In this document: positions 1-9,075 of the stretch, piece after piece | How the letters are laid out: every line of letters starts with the position of its first letter | Numbering within the stretch: position 1 is the first letter of the stretch | Assembly (NCBI GenBank): GCA_937129505.1 | Contig: CAKZNJ010000259.1 | Coordinates: 1-9,075, forward strand | DNA length: 9,075 nucleotides | Source of the DNA: an uncultured Anaerolineae bacterium | GTDB lineage: Bacteria > Chloroflexota > Anaerolineae > Anaerolineales > UBA4823 | Direction: 5' to 3' | Position numbers and translations under genes: made by a program | Notes under the pieces: generated by a model | Seen by the model: the letters and a program-made list of their open reading frames with translations, nothing else | Databases searched by the model: none | Told to the model about the DNA's origin: nothing

Positions 1-1865
1 GTTTTGACATCCTCCTGTATCTGCTTTATCACATCATTTATCTCAATTGCTGATTTGTTTGTAACTTCAGCCAGTGTCCTTACTTCATCTGCGACCACTG
101 CAAAGCCTTTTCCGTGTTCTCCAGCTCTGGCGGCCTCAATGGCAGCATTCAAGGCGAGGAGATTGGTTTGCGAGGCGATATCTTCGATGGTTTCCACGAT
201 GGCACCAATTTGATTGGAACGTTCACCCATGTTCTGTACTTTCTCGGCAGAGAAGGCAACTTTGTTCTTGATATTTACCATTCCTCGAATGGTTTGTTCC
301 ACAGTTGTGCGCCCTTGTTCAGCGGCTTGAGAAGCGGCGCCGGAGTCTTGGCTCACTTTTTGGGCACTTGCAGCAACTTGTTGGATAGCGGAGGTGATTT
401 CGTGAACGACTTGAGAAGCTTTGCTGACTGCTTGGGACTGGTCTTGCGCCCCGCGGGCAACACCGTTAATTGCGCGACTCATCTGTTCCACAGAAGCTGC
501 TGTTTGGTTAATCGATTCGGCTTCTTGAGAGGCGCCGCGAGCGATTTGCTGAATAGTAGCCGCAATTTGATTTGTTGCCCGTCCAGATTGATCGGCTGAG
601 GCTGCCAATTGGTCAGAGGCGCTAAGGAGGGTATCGGCTTGATGAGCAATTTCGGCCAACGTTTGACGCAAAATGGCTAACATCTGAACAAGACTCTTAC
701 CCAGCAGGTCTTTCTCGGACTTCGGTTCGATGGATACAGTCAGATCTTTAGCGGCAAGGCGCTGGGCAACGTACGCCACGTTCCGCTGATATTCAGACAC
801 AATTCGAAAGGCATTTGCGAGCTCGCCAATCTCATCGTTGCTTTTGACTTCAAGGGTTTGACTGACATCGCCCAGCGCAAAAGCGGCTGCAAATTGGCTC
901 ATTCGTTGGATCGGTTTGCTCAGCGAAGTGGCTAGCCAGTAGGCAAGAATTGTTATGACGATCGCTGCAATCACCATAATTGTTAATGATAGAGTCCGTA
1001 ATTGGTTGAGGGTTCTAAATGCTTCGGCAGTGTCTTGTTCGATGATAATGGACCAAGGGACGGTTTTAAGAGGAGAATAAGCGCCGAGCACTTGCTGCCC
1101 GCGGTAATTTTTATATTGTCCCCATCCTTGATTGCCTGCCTTAGCCTGCTGGCTTGCATAGGTGTCAATCTGCAACTCTAACTCGGGGCGCTCTCGAATC
1201 AATCCTGCTTGTTTTAACTCTTCGGTAAAACGTGGCGGGGATAGGAGAAAACCCTCATGATTCACTAAATACGCATCCCCGCTCTCACCAATCCAGCCTA
1301 ACTTTAGAAGTTCGTTGAGGTATGCAGTAGGTACAGTCACGCCTGCAACCCCTACTATCTTCTCCCCTTGATAAATGGGTGCAGCAAAGACGATGATCGG
1401 ATTACCAGTTGCCCGCGATATGAGCATTTCCGAGATGGCATTCTCGCCCTTAATCGCTTGTTGAAAGTAGTTTCGATCTTTGACATTCACCCGATTGCCT
1501 GAATTGATGGCGACGGTGTCTCCGTTCAGATTTGCCACAAAAACCGTCTCGTAAATTCCCCATAGAGTGGCAAATTCCTGAACCGCTTGAGTGGCTTGTT
1601 CGGTTTCCATGGAGCGGATATGGCTGAGGCTGGCCAAGGTTTGGATGTCTTATTTCCGTTCGGTGATCCAGTTTTCCATCTCGGTATTCATCAGGTGAGC
1701 GGTACTGTCGAAATTTCCCCCCACCAGATTTGCAATATTCTTTTGGGTCTGGGTTGAAGCAATGATAGTCACGAGCGTGATGGGCAACAGAGAGACCCCT
1801 AAAAAAGCAAGAATGAGTTTCCCCTTAATAGACTTGAAAAGATCGAGGGAAAAAGACATTGACAT
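1..1865 (-). pseudogene. Methyl-accepting chemotaxis receptor, interrupted by an in-frame stop and cut by the window edge
   Basis: This would be a membrane chemoreceptor that controls the CheA kinase. Read through the stop, 620 residues follow the expected order. TM1 lies at about residues 16-37, and a dCache-like periplasmic sensor at about 40-285 (DRNYFQQA near 130, ATGNPIIVFAAPI near 152-164, GDAYLVNHEGFLLSP near 196-210). TM2 is at about 291-312, a HAMP domain at 312-365, and a second HAMP-like segment at about 366-405. The signalling helices follow, with the hairpin tip at about 560-596 (QTNLLALNAAIEAARAGE, then GKGFAVVADEVR). The start ATG at 1865-1863 has a good ribosome site (AAGGAGAG, 1883-1876). 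Codon 72 (1652-1650) is TAA, just after TM1 in NWITERK*DIQTLA, where Gln or Ala would fit. The remaining 549 codons stay open and family-like, so the lesion is recent or a sequencing error. The sensor does not show the full amino-acid-binding dCache motif, so the ligand is unknown. The C-terminal end lies left of the window. Confidence 0.9.
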
Positions 1866-1875
1866 TTTATGGTTT

Positions 1876-1883
1876 CTCTCCTT
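1876..1883 (-). promoter_or_regulatory. Ribosome binding site of the chemoreceptor gene
   Basis: On the minus strand AAGGAGAG lies 10 bases before the ATG at 1865. It supports that start over the second in-frame ATG two codons later. It also shows that initiation signals are intact even though the gene is interrupted at codon 72. Confidence 0.7.
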
Positions 1884-2043
1884 ATAAATAGAGATATGAA
1901 TTGGGGAAGCAAGGGGATATTACATAATGAAACCTATTCTTACCATGAAGGAAAAGTAAAACTCAGGTAAAGATTCCGTAAATTTCGAGAACTTTTCCCT
2001 AACAGAATGCAATCGTATAAATTGAATGGTATAGTAATAAAAG

Positions 2044-2062
2044 TTTCCCTAGAGCTAGGAAA
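2044..2062 (-). terminator. Possible terminator of the membrane-protein gene
   Basis: The inverted repeat TTTCCCTAG (2044-2052) and CTAGGAAA (2055-2062) has one bulged base. Read on the minus strand it gives a short stem about 40 nt after the membrane-protein stop, followed by the U-rich CUUUUAUUA. The stem is short and its loop region can pair in more than one way, so this is only a candidate. Confidence 0.4.
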
Positions 2063-2102
2063 AAATGTCCGTTACTTGGCTCAAATTTTCTATTGGGGGA
2101 TG

Positions 2103-3668
2103 TTAAGGCGCCGAAACGAGTCTGATCAATTGATAGGTTTCATCCGAATATTGGATTTCTAAAGCCGAACAGGAAACCTTCTGGGCGGAAGGCAGGATCA
2201 TATGAGTGATTCCCTCATTGGGCAGAGAAGCGATTTTTTCACAAGTCGGAGATTGGAAGAAGTCATTGGCGAGTTGGTAGCGCCGCTGCCATTCAATCAG
2301 TTCAATCGGGTGATAGGGAGTAGATTTGAAATCAACATAGATCGGAGCGCCGGTTTCTAAGCGGAAGTCCTCCATTTTTAGGGGGACTAAATAGATATCT
2401 GAGGGTTGTTTGTTCTTGGCAACATATTCCATGATAGGGCGTTCGACTTCCAAAAGTTGACGTTGGAAATCTAGACTGATCCGCACCCAACCCACCAAGA
2501 GCGCGACAGCGATCAAGCTGGTCGATAGCGAAGGGAACACCCAAACAAGCCAAGCGCTGTTGGGATACTCTTTTTCAGATGGAAGTAGTTCCACTAGGCG
2601 GCTAAGCAGGATCGTGAGCGAGATAGGCACGAGGACAACACTCACTCTCCAAGGAAAGATCAACGCCAGACTTGTGTTGCGGGTGATCACAACGGCTATG
2701 GTGAGTACCGCTGCAAGAAGGATGGGAATGCCCAAAAGCCAACGCAGCCCTTTTTGACGAGATAAGACAGGCGCGCTGAGCATCAACGCGATCTGGAAAA
2801 GGGAACTCAGATTGAACCAGGCAGAGGGATCAGCATGGTGGGGAATGCGTACGCTAAAAAGAATGGTGCGGCCTTTTGTGGCGATATCAGGCGAGATCTC
2901 CCAAGGGAACGAGAAGCTCAGAGCGTTTAGGGCAGCGGGGGAGATCAAGAGTAGGTAATAAAGTAACGGATAGAAAATTTTGGCAAGACATTGTCGAGTG
3001 GAACGCTCTTTGTGGAGAAATCCTAGCTCGATCAAGTTGGGGGTGAGGATACCCAACAAGAGCAATGTTGCCGCTAAGAGATAGGTGGGGTGAAACCACG
3101 TCGCCAGTGCAAGGACGATCGTTGAAGCCGAAGTCTTTTGGCGGAGAGCAAGAACGACTGCCACCAACAGCAAGACGCCAAAGACACTGGGTTGAAAGAC
3201 GGTGCCAAGCAGCCTTTGGTTTGCCAATCCGCCTTCAAGGGCATACATCCATTGCGCGCCCAATGTGCGCGAGATCACAAAGCGCCAACCGGCGGAATGA
3301 ACTAAAAAGAAAAGGGCTAAAAATGCCAAATTGCGCACCCTTGGGGTCAAGTCCGTTTCCTGCTTGGCAAGCCAATAAAGGGAGTAGAAATAGATGCCGA
3401 GAAGCAAGGCGTAATAGAGATAAAACAGTGCCTCCCACTTTAAGTAGCGTAAGGTAGCGCAGACCAAGGCCGAAAAAAGCGGGGTTGCATCCCGCGTGTT
3501 TGCCAGCCAATCTTGACGCAGATATCCGATGTCGGCGCAAGCCAAACCATGAAGGAAGTAAGTATTCTGATTGGAGGTATAGAGTGGTGACTGCGTATAG
3601 GCGACAGCGAACAGAGCTGACCAAAGGAAATACTTGAACAGAGAGCGCAACAGCCTTCGACCATCCAT
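2103..3668 (-). CDS. Polytopic membrane protein, probably GT-C-like (DUF6798-type), function unknown
   Basis: This is a 521-residue protein from the ATG at 3668; a TTG at 3704 in the same frame would add 12 residues, and neither start has a clear Shine-Dalgarno. The N-terminus is basic (MDGRRLLRSLFK), followed by TM1 at about 9-25 and a long first outer loop with a conserved-looking stretch (YTSNQNTYFLHGLA, then YLRQDWLANTRD). About nine or ten further membrane segments follow, near 79-100, 114-127, 163-175, 183-208, 231-250, 285-302, 311-328, 333-355 and 371-395. A soluble tail of about 125 residues contains PIYVDFKSTPYHPIELIEW. WFHPTYLL and RIPHHADPSAWF supply histidines typical of this type. 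The layout, with acidic residues in loop 1 and a soluble C-terminal domain, resembles GT-C glycosyltransferases that use lipid-linked sugars, and the tail recalls DUF6798. Both links are from memory and unproven. It is transcribed divergently from the acylase. Confidence 0.8.
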   Translation of the reverse strand: MDGRRLLRSLFKYFLWSALFAVAYTQSPLYTSNQNTYFLHGLACADIGYLRQDWLANTRDATPLFSALVCATLRYLKWEALFYLYYALLLGIYFYSLYWLAKQETDLTPRVRNLAFLALFFLVHSAGWRFVISRTLGAQWMYALEGGLANQRLLGTVFQPSVFGVLLLVAVVLALRQKTSASTIVLALATWFHPTYLLAATLLLLGILTPNLIELGFLHKERSTRQCLAKIFYPLLYYLLLISPAALNALSFSFPWEISPDIATKGRTILFSVRIPHHADPSAWFNLSSLFQIALMLSAPVLSRQKGLRWLLGIPILLAAVLTIAVVITRNTSLALIFPWRVSVVLVPISLTILLSRLVELLPSEKEYPNSAWLVWVFPSLSTSLIAVALLVGWVRISLDFQRQLLEVERPIMEYVAKNKQPSDIYLVPLKMEDFRLETGAPIYVDFKSTPYHPIELIEWQRRYQLANDFFQSPTCEKIASLPNEGITHMILPSAQKVSCSALEIQYSDETYQLIRLVSAP

Positions 3669-3704
3669 ACGGCATGGTATAACCCGAAAAATGAATTTCG
3701 ACAA

Positions 3705-3875
3705 GGAAAGTCAAGGAAAGATCTTTACGAGCCAAAATTTTAAGGTTAGAGATCGGTTTGGCAGCTTTTGCGGAGATAAGCAAAATCATTTGAGGCTATA
3801 ATGCGAATAGCGAAAACCAATGACACCATAGGCTTATTTTCGCTTCTGACCTATTTGTGAAAGGAGTCCTACTCA
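3705..3875. promoter_or_regulatory. Divergent intergenic region
   Basis: This stretch separates the divergent membrane-protein and acylase genes and must hold both promoters. On the plus strand a perfect TATAAT sits at 3797-3802, but no good -35 lies 16-18 bp upstream, so the promoter is weak or depends on an activator. No convincing minus-strand promoter was found. Confidence 0.45.
3861..3866 (+). promoter_or_regulatory. Ribosome binding site of the acylase gene
   Basis: AAGGAG lies nine bases before the ATG at 3876. The strong match and good spacing fix this start. That matters because the resulting N-terminus has no signal peptide. Confidence 0.75.
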
Positions 3876-6233
3876 ATGGCGACAGTGCTTGGAGATCTGC
3901 TGAGCAAGATTTTTACTTGGATGGATCGGTCGAATGCCCCACTCATCGAGGGCAAATTGACCTTTAAGGCTCTGGATGGAAAGGTGGAAGTCTTGCGCGA
4001 CCGCTGGGGAGTGCCGCATATTTACGCTTCGACAGCTCACGATCTGTTCTTCGCCCAGGGGGTTGTCCATGCCCAGGAGCGTCTCTTCCAAATGGAATTG
4101 AATCGCCGAACAGCCCAAGGGCGTTTGAGTGAAGTGTTTGGGGAAATCGCTTTGGACACCGATCGCGCCGCGCGCACCTTTGGCTTTAACCGCCTCGGTA
4201 AGGTGGATTGGGAAAATGCTTCTTTGGAAATGAAGAAAGCCGTCCAAGCCTATTGTGAGGGAGTCAACAGCTATCTCGAATGGATAGGGAATCGCTTGCC
4301 CGTAGAGTTCAAATTGCTCGGTCATCGACCGCAACCGTGGCGACCCGAGGATACCACCGCCTTCGCAAGGGTGATGATGTGGCAGCTTTCGCACGCTTGG
4401 CATGGTGAAATTGTGCGCTTGCTCGTTCAGCAGAAAGTGGGAGCGGAACATGCAAAAGACCTCGAAATTCATTATCCTCCCCACAACCCCGTTACCTTAC
4501 CCCAGGGAATTGAATTCAATCGCCTTGATCAACATGGCATTCTGATCCCGGAAAAGGGCCCCTTTCTCAGCCGGGGACAGGGAAGCAATGCATGGGCAGT
4601 CGCAAGCTGGCGAATGGAGGATGGGCATACCTATTTGTTCAATGACATGCACCTAGCGCTCTCTCTGCCAGGTTTGTGGTTTCAAAACCATCTCGTGGGG
4701 GGAGGGTATGAAGTGACGGGTGTCTCATTGCCCGGCGCACCGGCCGTATTAGTGGGTCATAACGCGAGGATTGCCTGGGGGATGACTTTGGCATTCATCG
4801 ATTGCGAGGATTTGTACATTGAACAAATGAACCCCGAACAACCAACCCAATACCGTTTTCGAGATGAATGGGTTCAAGCCGAGGTTATTGAGGAGGTCAT
4901 AGCGGTCAAGGGTCGGTCACAGCCGCATCGTGAACAAGTTTTGATCACCCGACACGGACCGATTATTTCTGATGTCATCGGTCAACCAGGGTTGCGCCTA
5001 GCGGTGCGTTCGATGGCATTGCGCCATAGTCGTTCTCTCAGCGGTTGGATCGCGTTGGATCGGGCACAGAATTGGGATGATTTCGTCAAGGCGATGAACC
5101 AAATTGAAGCACCCCAGTTGAACGTTTGCTATGCCGATGTGGAGGGTAATATCGGTTATTGGATGACCGGTCGGACACCGATTCGGGCAAAGGGAGATGG
5201 GCGATTGCCGGTGCCCGGTTGGGATGGTGAACACGAATGGATCGGAGAAGTCCCCTTTGAAGAGATGCCTCATGCCTTGAATCCCAAACAGGGCTATGTT
5301 GTTCACACAAATAATAAAATCACCCCCGATGATTATCCCCACTACTTGGGGAACGTATGGATGAACGGAAATCGCGCCCGCCGCATTGTTCAAGTGATTG
5401 AGGAAGCCGAAAAAGTCAGCCTCCAGCGGCTGTGTGCATTGCATGTTGATTTTACAACCCTGCCAGGATTGGAGCTAGTGCAAAAGCTCCAAGCTGTATC
5501 CGTGGAAAACCAAGAAGCGGCAGCCATGCTAAAGGAATTGTCTGAATGGGATGGCGTATTAGTTCCCCAGAGCGTTCAGGGATGTATCTATGAGGTGTTG
5601 CGCTTACAATTAGCCCGCAATTTGCTTCAGCCAGTTTTAGGAAAAGAAATTACCGACCAATGGTTGGGCAAGGCGTTCAGCCCGGTGTTGATGACGTTGC
5701 ACGAGTTCTTTGGTCATGATATTACCGTATTGTTGCGCATGTTGGCTGAACCGGACAATTGGTGGGTGCAACAAGCGGGCGGTTTATCTGCTTGGGTTGA
5801 AAAAAGCTTGCTGGAAACGGTTGAGATTTTGAAGGAGAAACTGGGGCAGGAGATGAAAAATTGGCAGTGGGGGAAAATACACGGGGCTGTTTTCCCCCAT
5901 CCCTTGGGGTTGCAAAGGCCGCTGGATCAGGCGTTCAATCGAGGTCCCTATCCGATAGGCGGAGATGCAGATACCCCCTGTCAGACGGCTTATTTACCCC
6001 ATCAACCCTATCAGAACAACGCCTGGTCACCTTCCTTCCGTCAAGTGGTGGATTTGACCGACTTGAGCCAATCGGTTACCATTGCGCCGCCGGGACAATC
6101 GGGACATATCGGGAATCGACATTACGATGACCTGATTGAACCATGGTTGGGCGGCCAGTATCACCCCATGCTGTGGACAAGAGCGGATATCGAGCAGAAT
6201 TTGGAGGGAAATCTACTCCTGAGCAAATTATAA
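3876..6233 (+). CDS. Penicillin acylase family Ntn hydrolase (peptidase S45), apparently leaderless
   Basis: A complete 785-residue amidohydrolase precursor of the penicillin/cephalosporin/acyl-homoserine-lactone acylase family. In this family the chain cuts itself, and the new N-terminal serine is the nucleophile. The alpha part shows DRWGVPHIYA (42-51), FAQGVVHAQERLFQMEL (59-75) and GRLSEVFG (82-89). A spacer of about 200-236 precedes the cut site Gly236-Ser237 in GQGSNAWAV. The beta chain would be 549 residues, close to the usual size. It shows NDMHL (256-260; the family usually has NDPHL), GHNARIAWG (294-302), HTNN (477-480, probably holding the oxyanion-hole Asn), WGKIHG (665-670) and GQSGHIGNRHYDD (740-752). 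The N-terminus MATVLGDLLSKIFTW lacks a hydrophobic leader, whereas classical members are exported, so a cytoplasmic location is inferred. The substrate (penicillin, N-acyl-homoserine lactone or other N-acyl amide) cannot be read from the sequence. It has its own ribosome site and stops 190 bp before rpoB. Confidence 0.93.
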   Translation: MATVLGDLLSKIFTWMDRSNAPLIEGKLTFKALDGKVEVLRDRWGVPHIYASTAHDLFFAQGVVHAQERLFQMELNRRTAQGRLSEVFGEIALDTDRAARTFGFNRLGKVDWENASLEMKKAVQAYCEGVNSYLEWIGNRLPVEFKLLGHRPQPWRPEDTTAFARVMMWQLSHAWHGEIVRLLVQQKVGAEHAKDLEIHYPPHNPVTLPQGIEFNRLDQHGILIPEKGPFLSRGQGSNAWAVASWRMEDGHTYLFNDMHLALSLPGLWFQNHLVGGGYEVTGVSLPGAPAVLVGHNARIAWGMTLAFIDCEDLYIEQMNPEQPTQYRFRDEWVQAEVIEEVIAVKGRSQPHREQVLITRHGPIISDVIGQPGLRLAVRSMALRHSRSLSGWIALDRAQNWDDFVKAMNQIEAPQLNVCYADVEGNIGYWMTGRTPIRAKGDGRLPVPGWDGEHEWIGEVPFEEMPHALNPKQGYVVHTNNKITPDDYPHYLGNVWMNGNRARRIVQVIEEAEKVSLQRLCALHVDFTTLPGLELVQKLQAVSVENQEAAAMLKELSEWDGVLVPQSVQGCIYEVLRLQLARNLLQPVLGKEITDQWLGKAFSPVLMTLHEFFGHDITVLLRMLAEPDNWWVQQAGGLSAWVEKSLLETVEILKEKLGQEMKNWQWGKIHGAVFPHPLGLQRPLDQAFNRGPYPIGGDADTPCQTAYLPHQPYQNNAWSPSFRQVVDLTDLSQSVTIAPPGQSGHIGNRHYDDLIEPWLGGQYHPMLWTRADIEQNLEGNLLLSKL

Positions 6234-6239
6234 ACACAA

Positions 6240-6303
6240 AAAATCATCCTTGACCAATTTCATATAATTCTATATAATACTCATTTGTCTATTGGATGAT
6301 TTT
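6240..6303. repeat. Exact 10-bp inverted repeat bracketing the rpoB promoter
   Basis: AAAATCATCC (6240-6249) and its exact complement GGATGATTTT (6294-6303) stand 44 bp apart. The left arm touches the -35 box and the right arm lies just past the expected transcription start. The arm centres are 54 bp apart, about five helical turns. This could be a pair of operator half-sites, or a long-loop hairpin ending the acylase transcript, since the right arm ends in TTTT. Confidence 0.6.
6250..6278 (+). promoter_or_regulatory. Sigma-70-type promoter of rpoB
   Basis: TTGACC (6250-6255) is followed after exactly 17 bp by TATAAT (6273-6278). That is one mismatch in twelve to the housekeeping consensus, with optimal spacing in an AT-rich context. 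Initiation would be near 6285, giving a leader of about 140 nt before the rpoB ATG. It indicates that rpoB is transcribed independently of the acylase. Confidence 0.8.
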
Positions 6304-6423
6304 AACTTTGATGGTACGCCTTGGCTGGCAATTTGTTGTTTGGCTTTTGCCCTTGTGAAAACCTGCCAGAAGCGGGGCTTTTCTAGTTTAAGTTAGATAG
6401 CTCGGAACTATCAGGAGTATTTT
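6285..6423 (+). promoter_or_regulatory. Untranslated leader of rpoB with small stem-loops
   Basis: The leader contains CTGGCA (6325-6330) that can pair with TGCCAG (6364-6369). An overlapping alternative pairs GGCAA (6327-6331) with TTGCC (6347-6351). A tight AAGC-GGG-GCTT hairpin lies at 6370-6380 followed by TTCT, and GATAG (6396-6400) can pair with CTATC (6408-6412). No short coding frame or known riboswitch was recognised. Control by attenuation or by a leader-binding protein is possible but unproven. Confidence 0.4.
6396..6417 (+). promoter_or_regulatory. rpoB ribosome binding site next to a 5-bp hairpin
   Basis: The Shine-Dalgarno AGGAG (6413-6417) lies six bases before the ATG at 6424. 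The stem GATAG/CTATC with a 7-nt loop ends exactly one base before it, so pairing or ligand binding there could affect ribosome access. The site firmly supports the chosen start. Confidence 0.65.

Positions 6424-9075
<2,652 letters not shown>

Larger units (their letters stand above)
1866..2102. other. AT-rich spacer between two minus-strand genes
   Basis: This non-coding stretch separates the membrane-protein gene (stop at 2103) from the chemoreceptor start. It contains a possible terminator near its right end and the chemoreceptor ribosome site near its left end. No convincing paired -35/-10 was found for the receptor on the minus strand, and no RNA gene or short coding frame was recognised. 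Confidence 0.6.

Noticed and set aside
114..599. 161-residue plus-strand frame
   Set aside because: It is antisense to the conserved chemoreceptor signalling domain; the minus strand carries the real protein.
1650..1652. Recoding of the stop as selenocysteine or pyrrolysine
   Set aside because: Those use TGA or TAG; this is TAA, in a protein where neither residue is expected.
3235..3789. 184-residue minus-strand open frame overlapping the membrane-protein gene
   Set aside because: It lies in another frame of the same strand over a coherent membrane protein, has low-complexity composition and matches no known family.
3873..4484. 203-residue frame antisense to the acylase start
   Set aside because: It is a shadow of the strongly supported acylase coding frame, with no family resemblance.
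6262..6280. AT-rich alternating stretch as a possible replication or attachment site
   Set aside because: It is fully explained as the spacer and -10 part of the rpoB promoter, and no repeated boxes or integrase gene are nearby.

Overview
The window looks like a piece of a bacterial chromosome, most plausibly from the Chloroflexota (Anaerolineae-like). This rests on the texture of the RpoB sequence (for example the HHSHYGRICPIETPEGPNIG and VNEYGFIETPYR stretches), a polytopic membrane protein of a type common in that phylum, and moderate GC content. The lineage is an inference from remembered family sequence. No ribosomal RNA, tRNA, CRISPR array, insertion sequence or phage gene was seen.

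Layout, left to right. Positions 1-1865 (minus strand) hold a methyl-accepting chemotaxis receptor that runs off the left edge and is broken by an in-frame TAA at codon 72. Positions 1866-2102 are an AT-rich spacer with a possible terminator for the gene upstream. Positions 2103-3668 (minus; possible start at 3704) encode a membrane protein with ten or eleven membrane segments, probably related to GT-C type glycosyltransferases. A divergent intergenic region follows. Positions 3876-6233 (plus) encode a complete penicillin-acylase-family Ntn hydrolase that lacks a signal peptide. Positions 6234-6423 hold a strong sigma-70-type promoter and a leader of about 140 nt. Positions 6424-9075 (plus) hold the first 884 codons of rpoB, the RNA polymerase beta subunit, cut by the right edge.

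The genes do not form one pathway. The left two are co-oriented on the minus strand but separated by 237 bp or so with a possible terminator, so they are probably separate transcripts. The acylase and rpoB point the same way, but rpoB has its own promoter, so the acylase is a neighbour rather than an operon partner. rpoB is not directly preceded by rplJ-rplL, unlike the textbook order.

Points worth attention are the nonsense codon in the receptor, an exact 10-bp inverted repeat that brackets the rpoB promoter, small stem-loops in the rpoB leader including one touching the Shine-Dalgarno sequence, substitutions in the rifampicin pocket of RpoB, the apparently cytoplasmic acylase, and a last 66 bases that no longer read like RpoB. 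Nothing here amounts to a clearly new multi-gene system.
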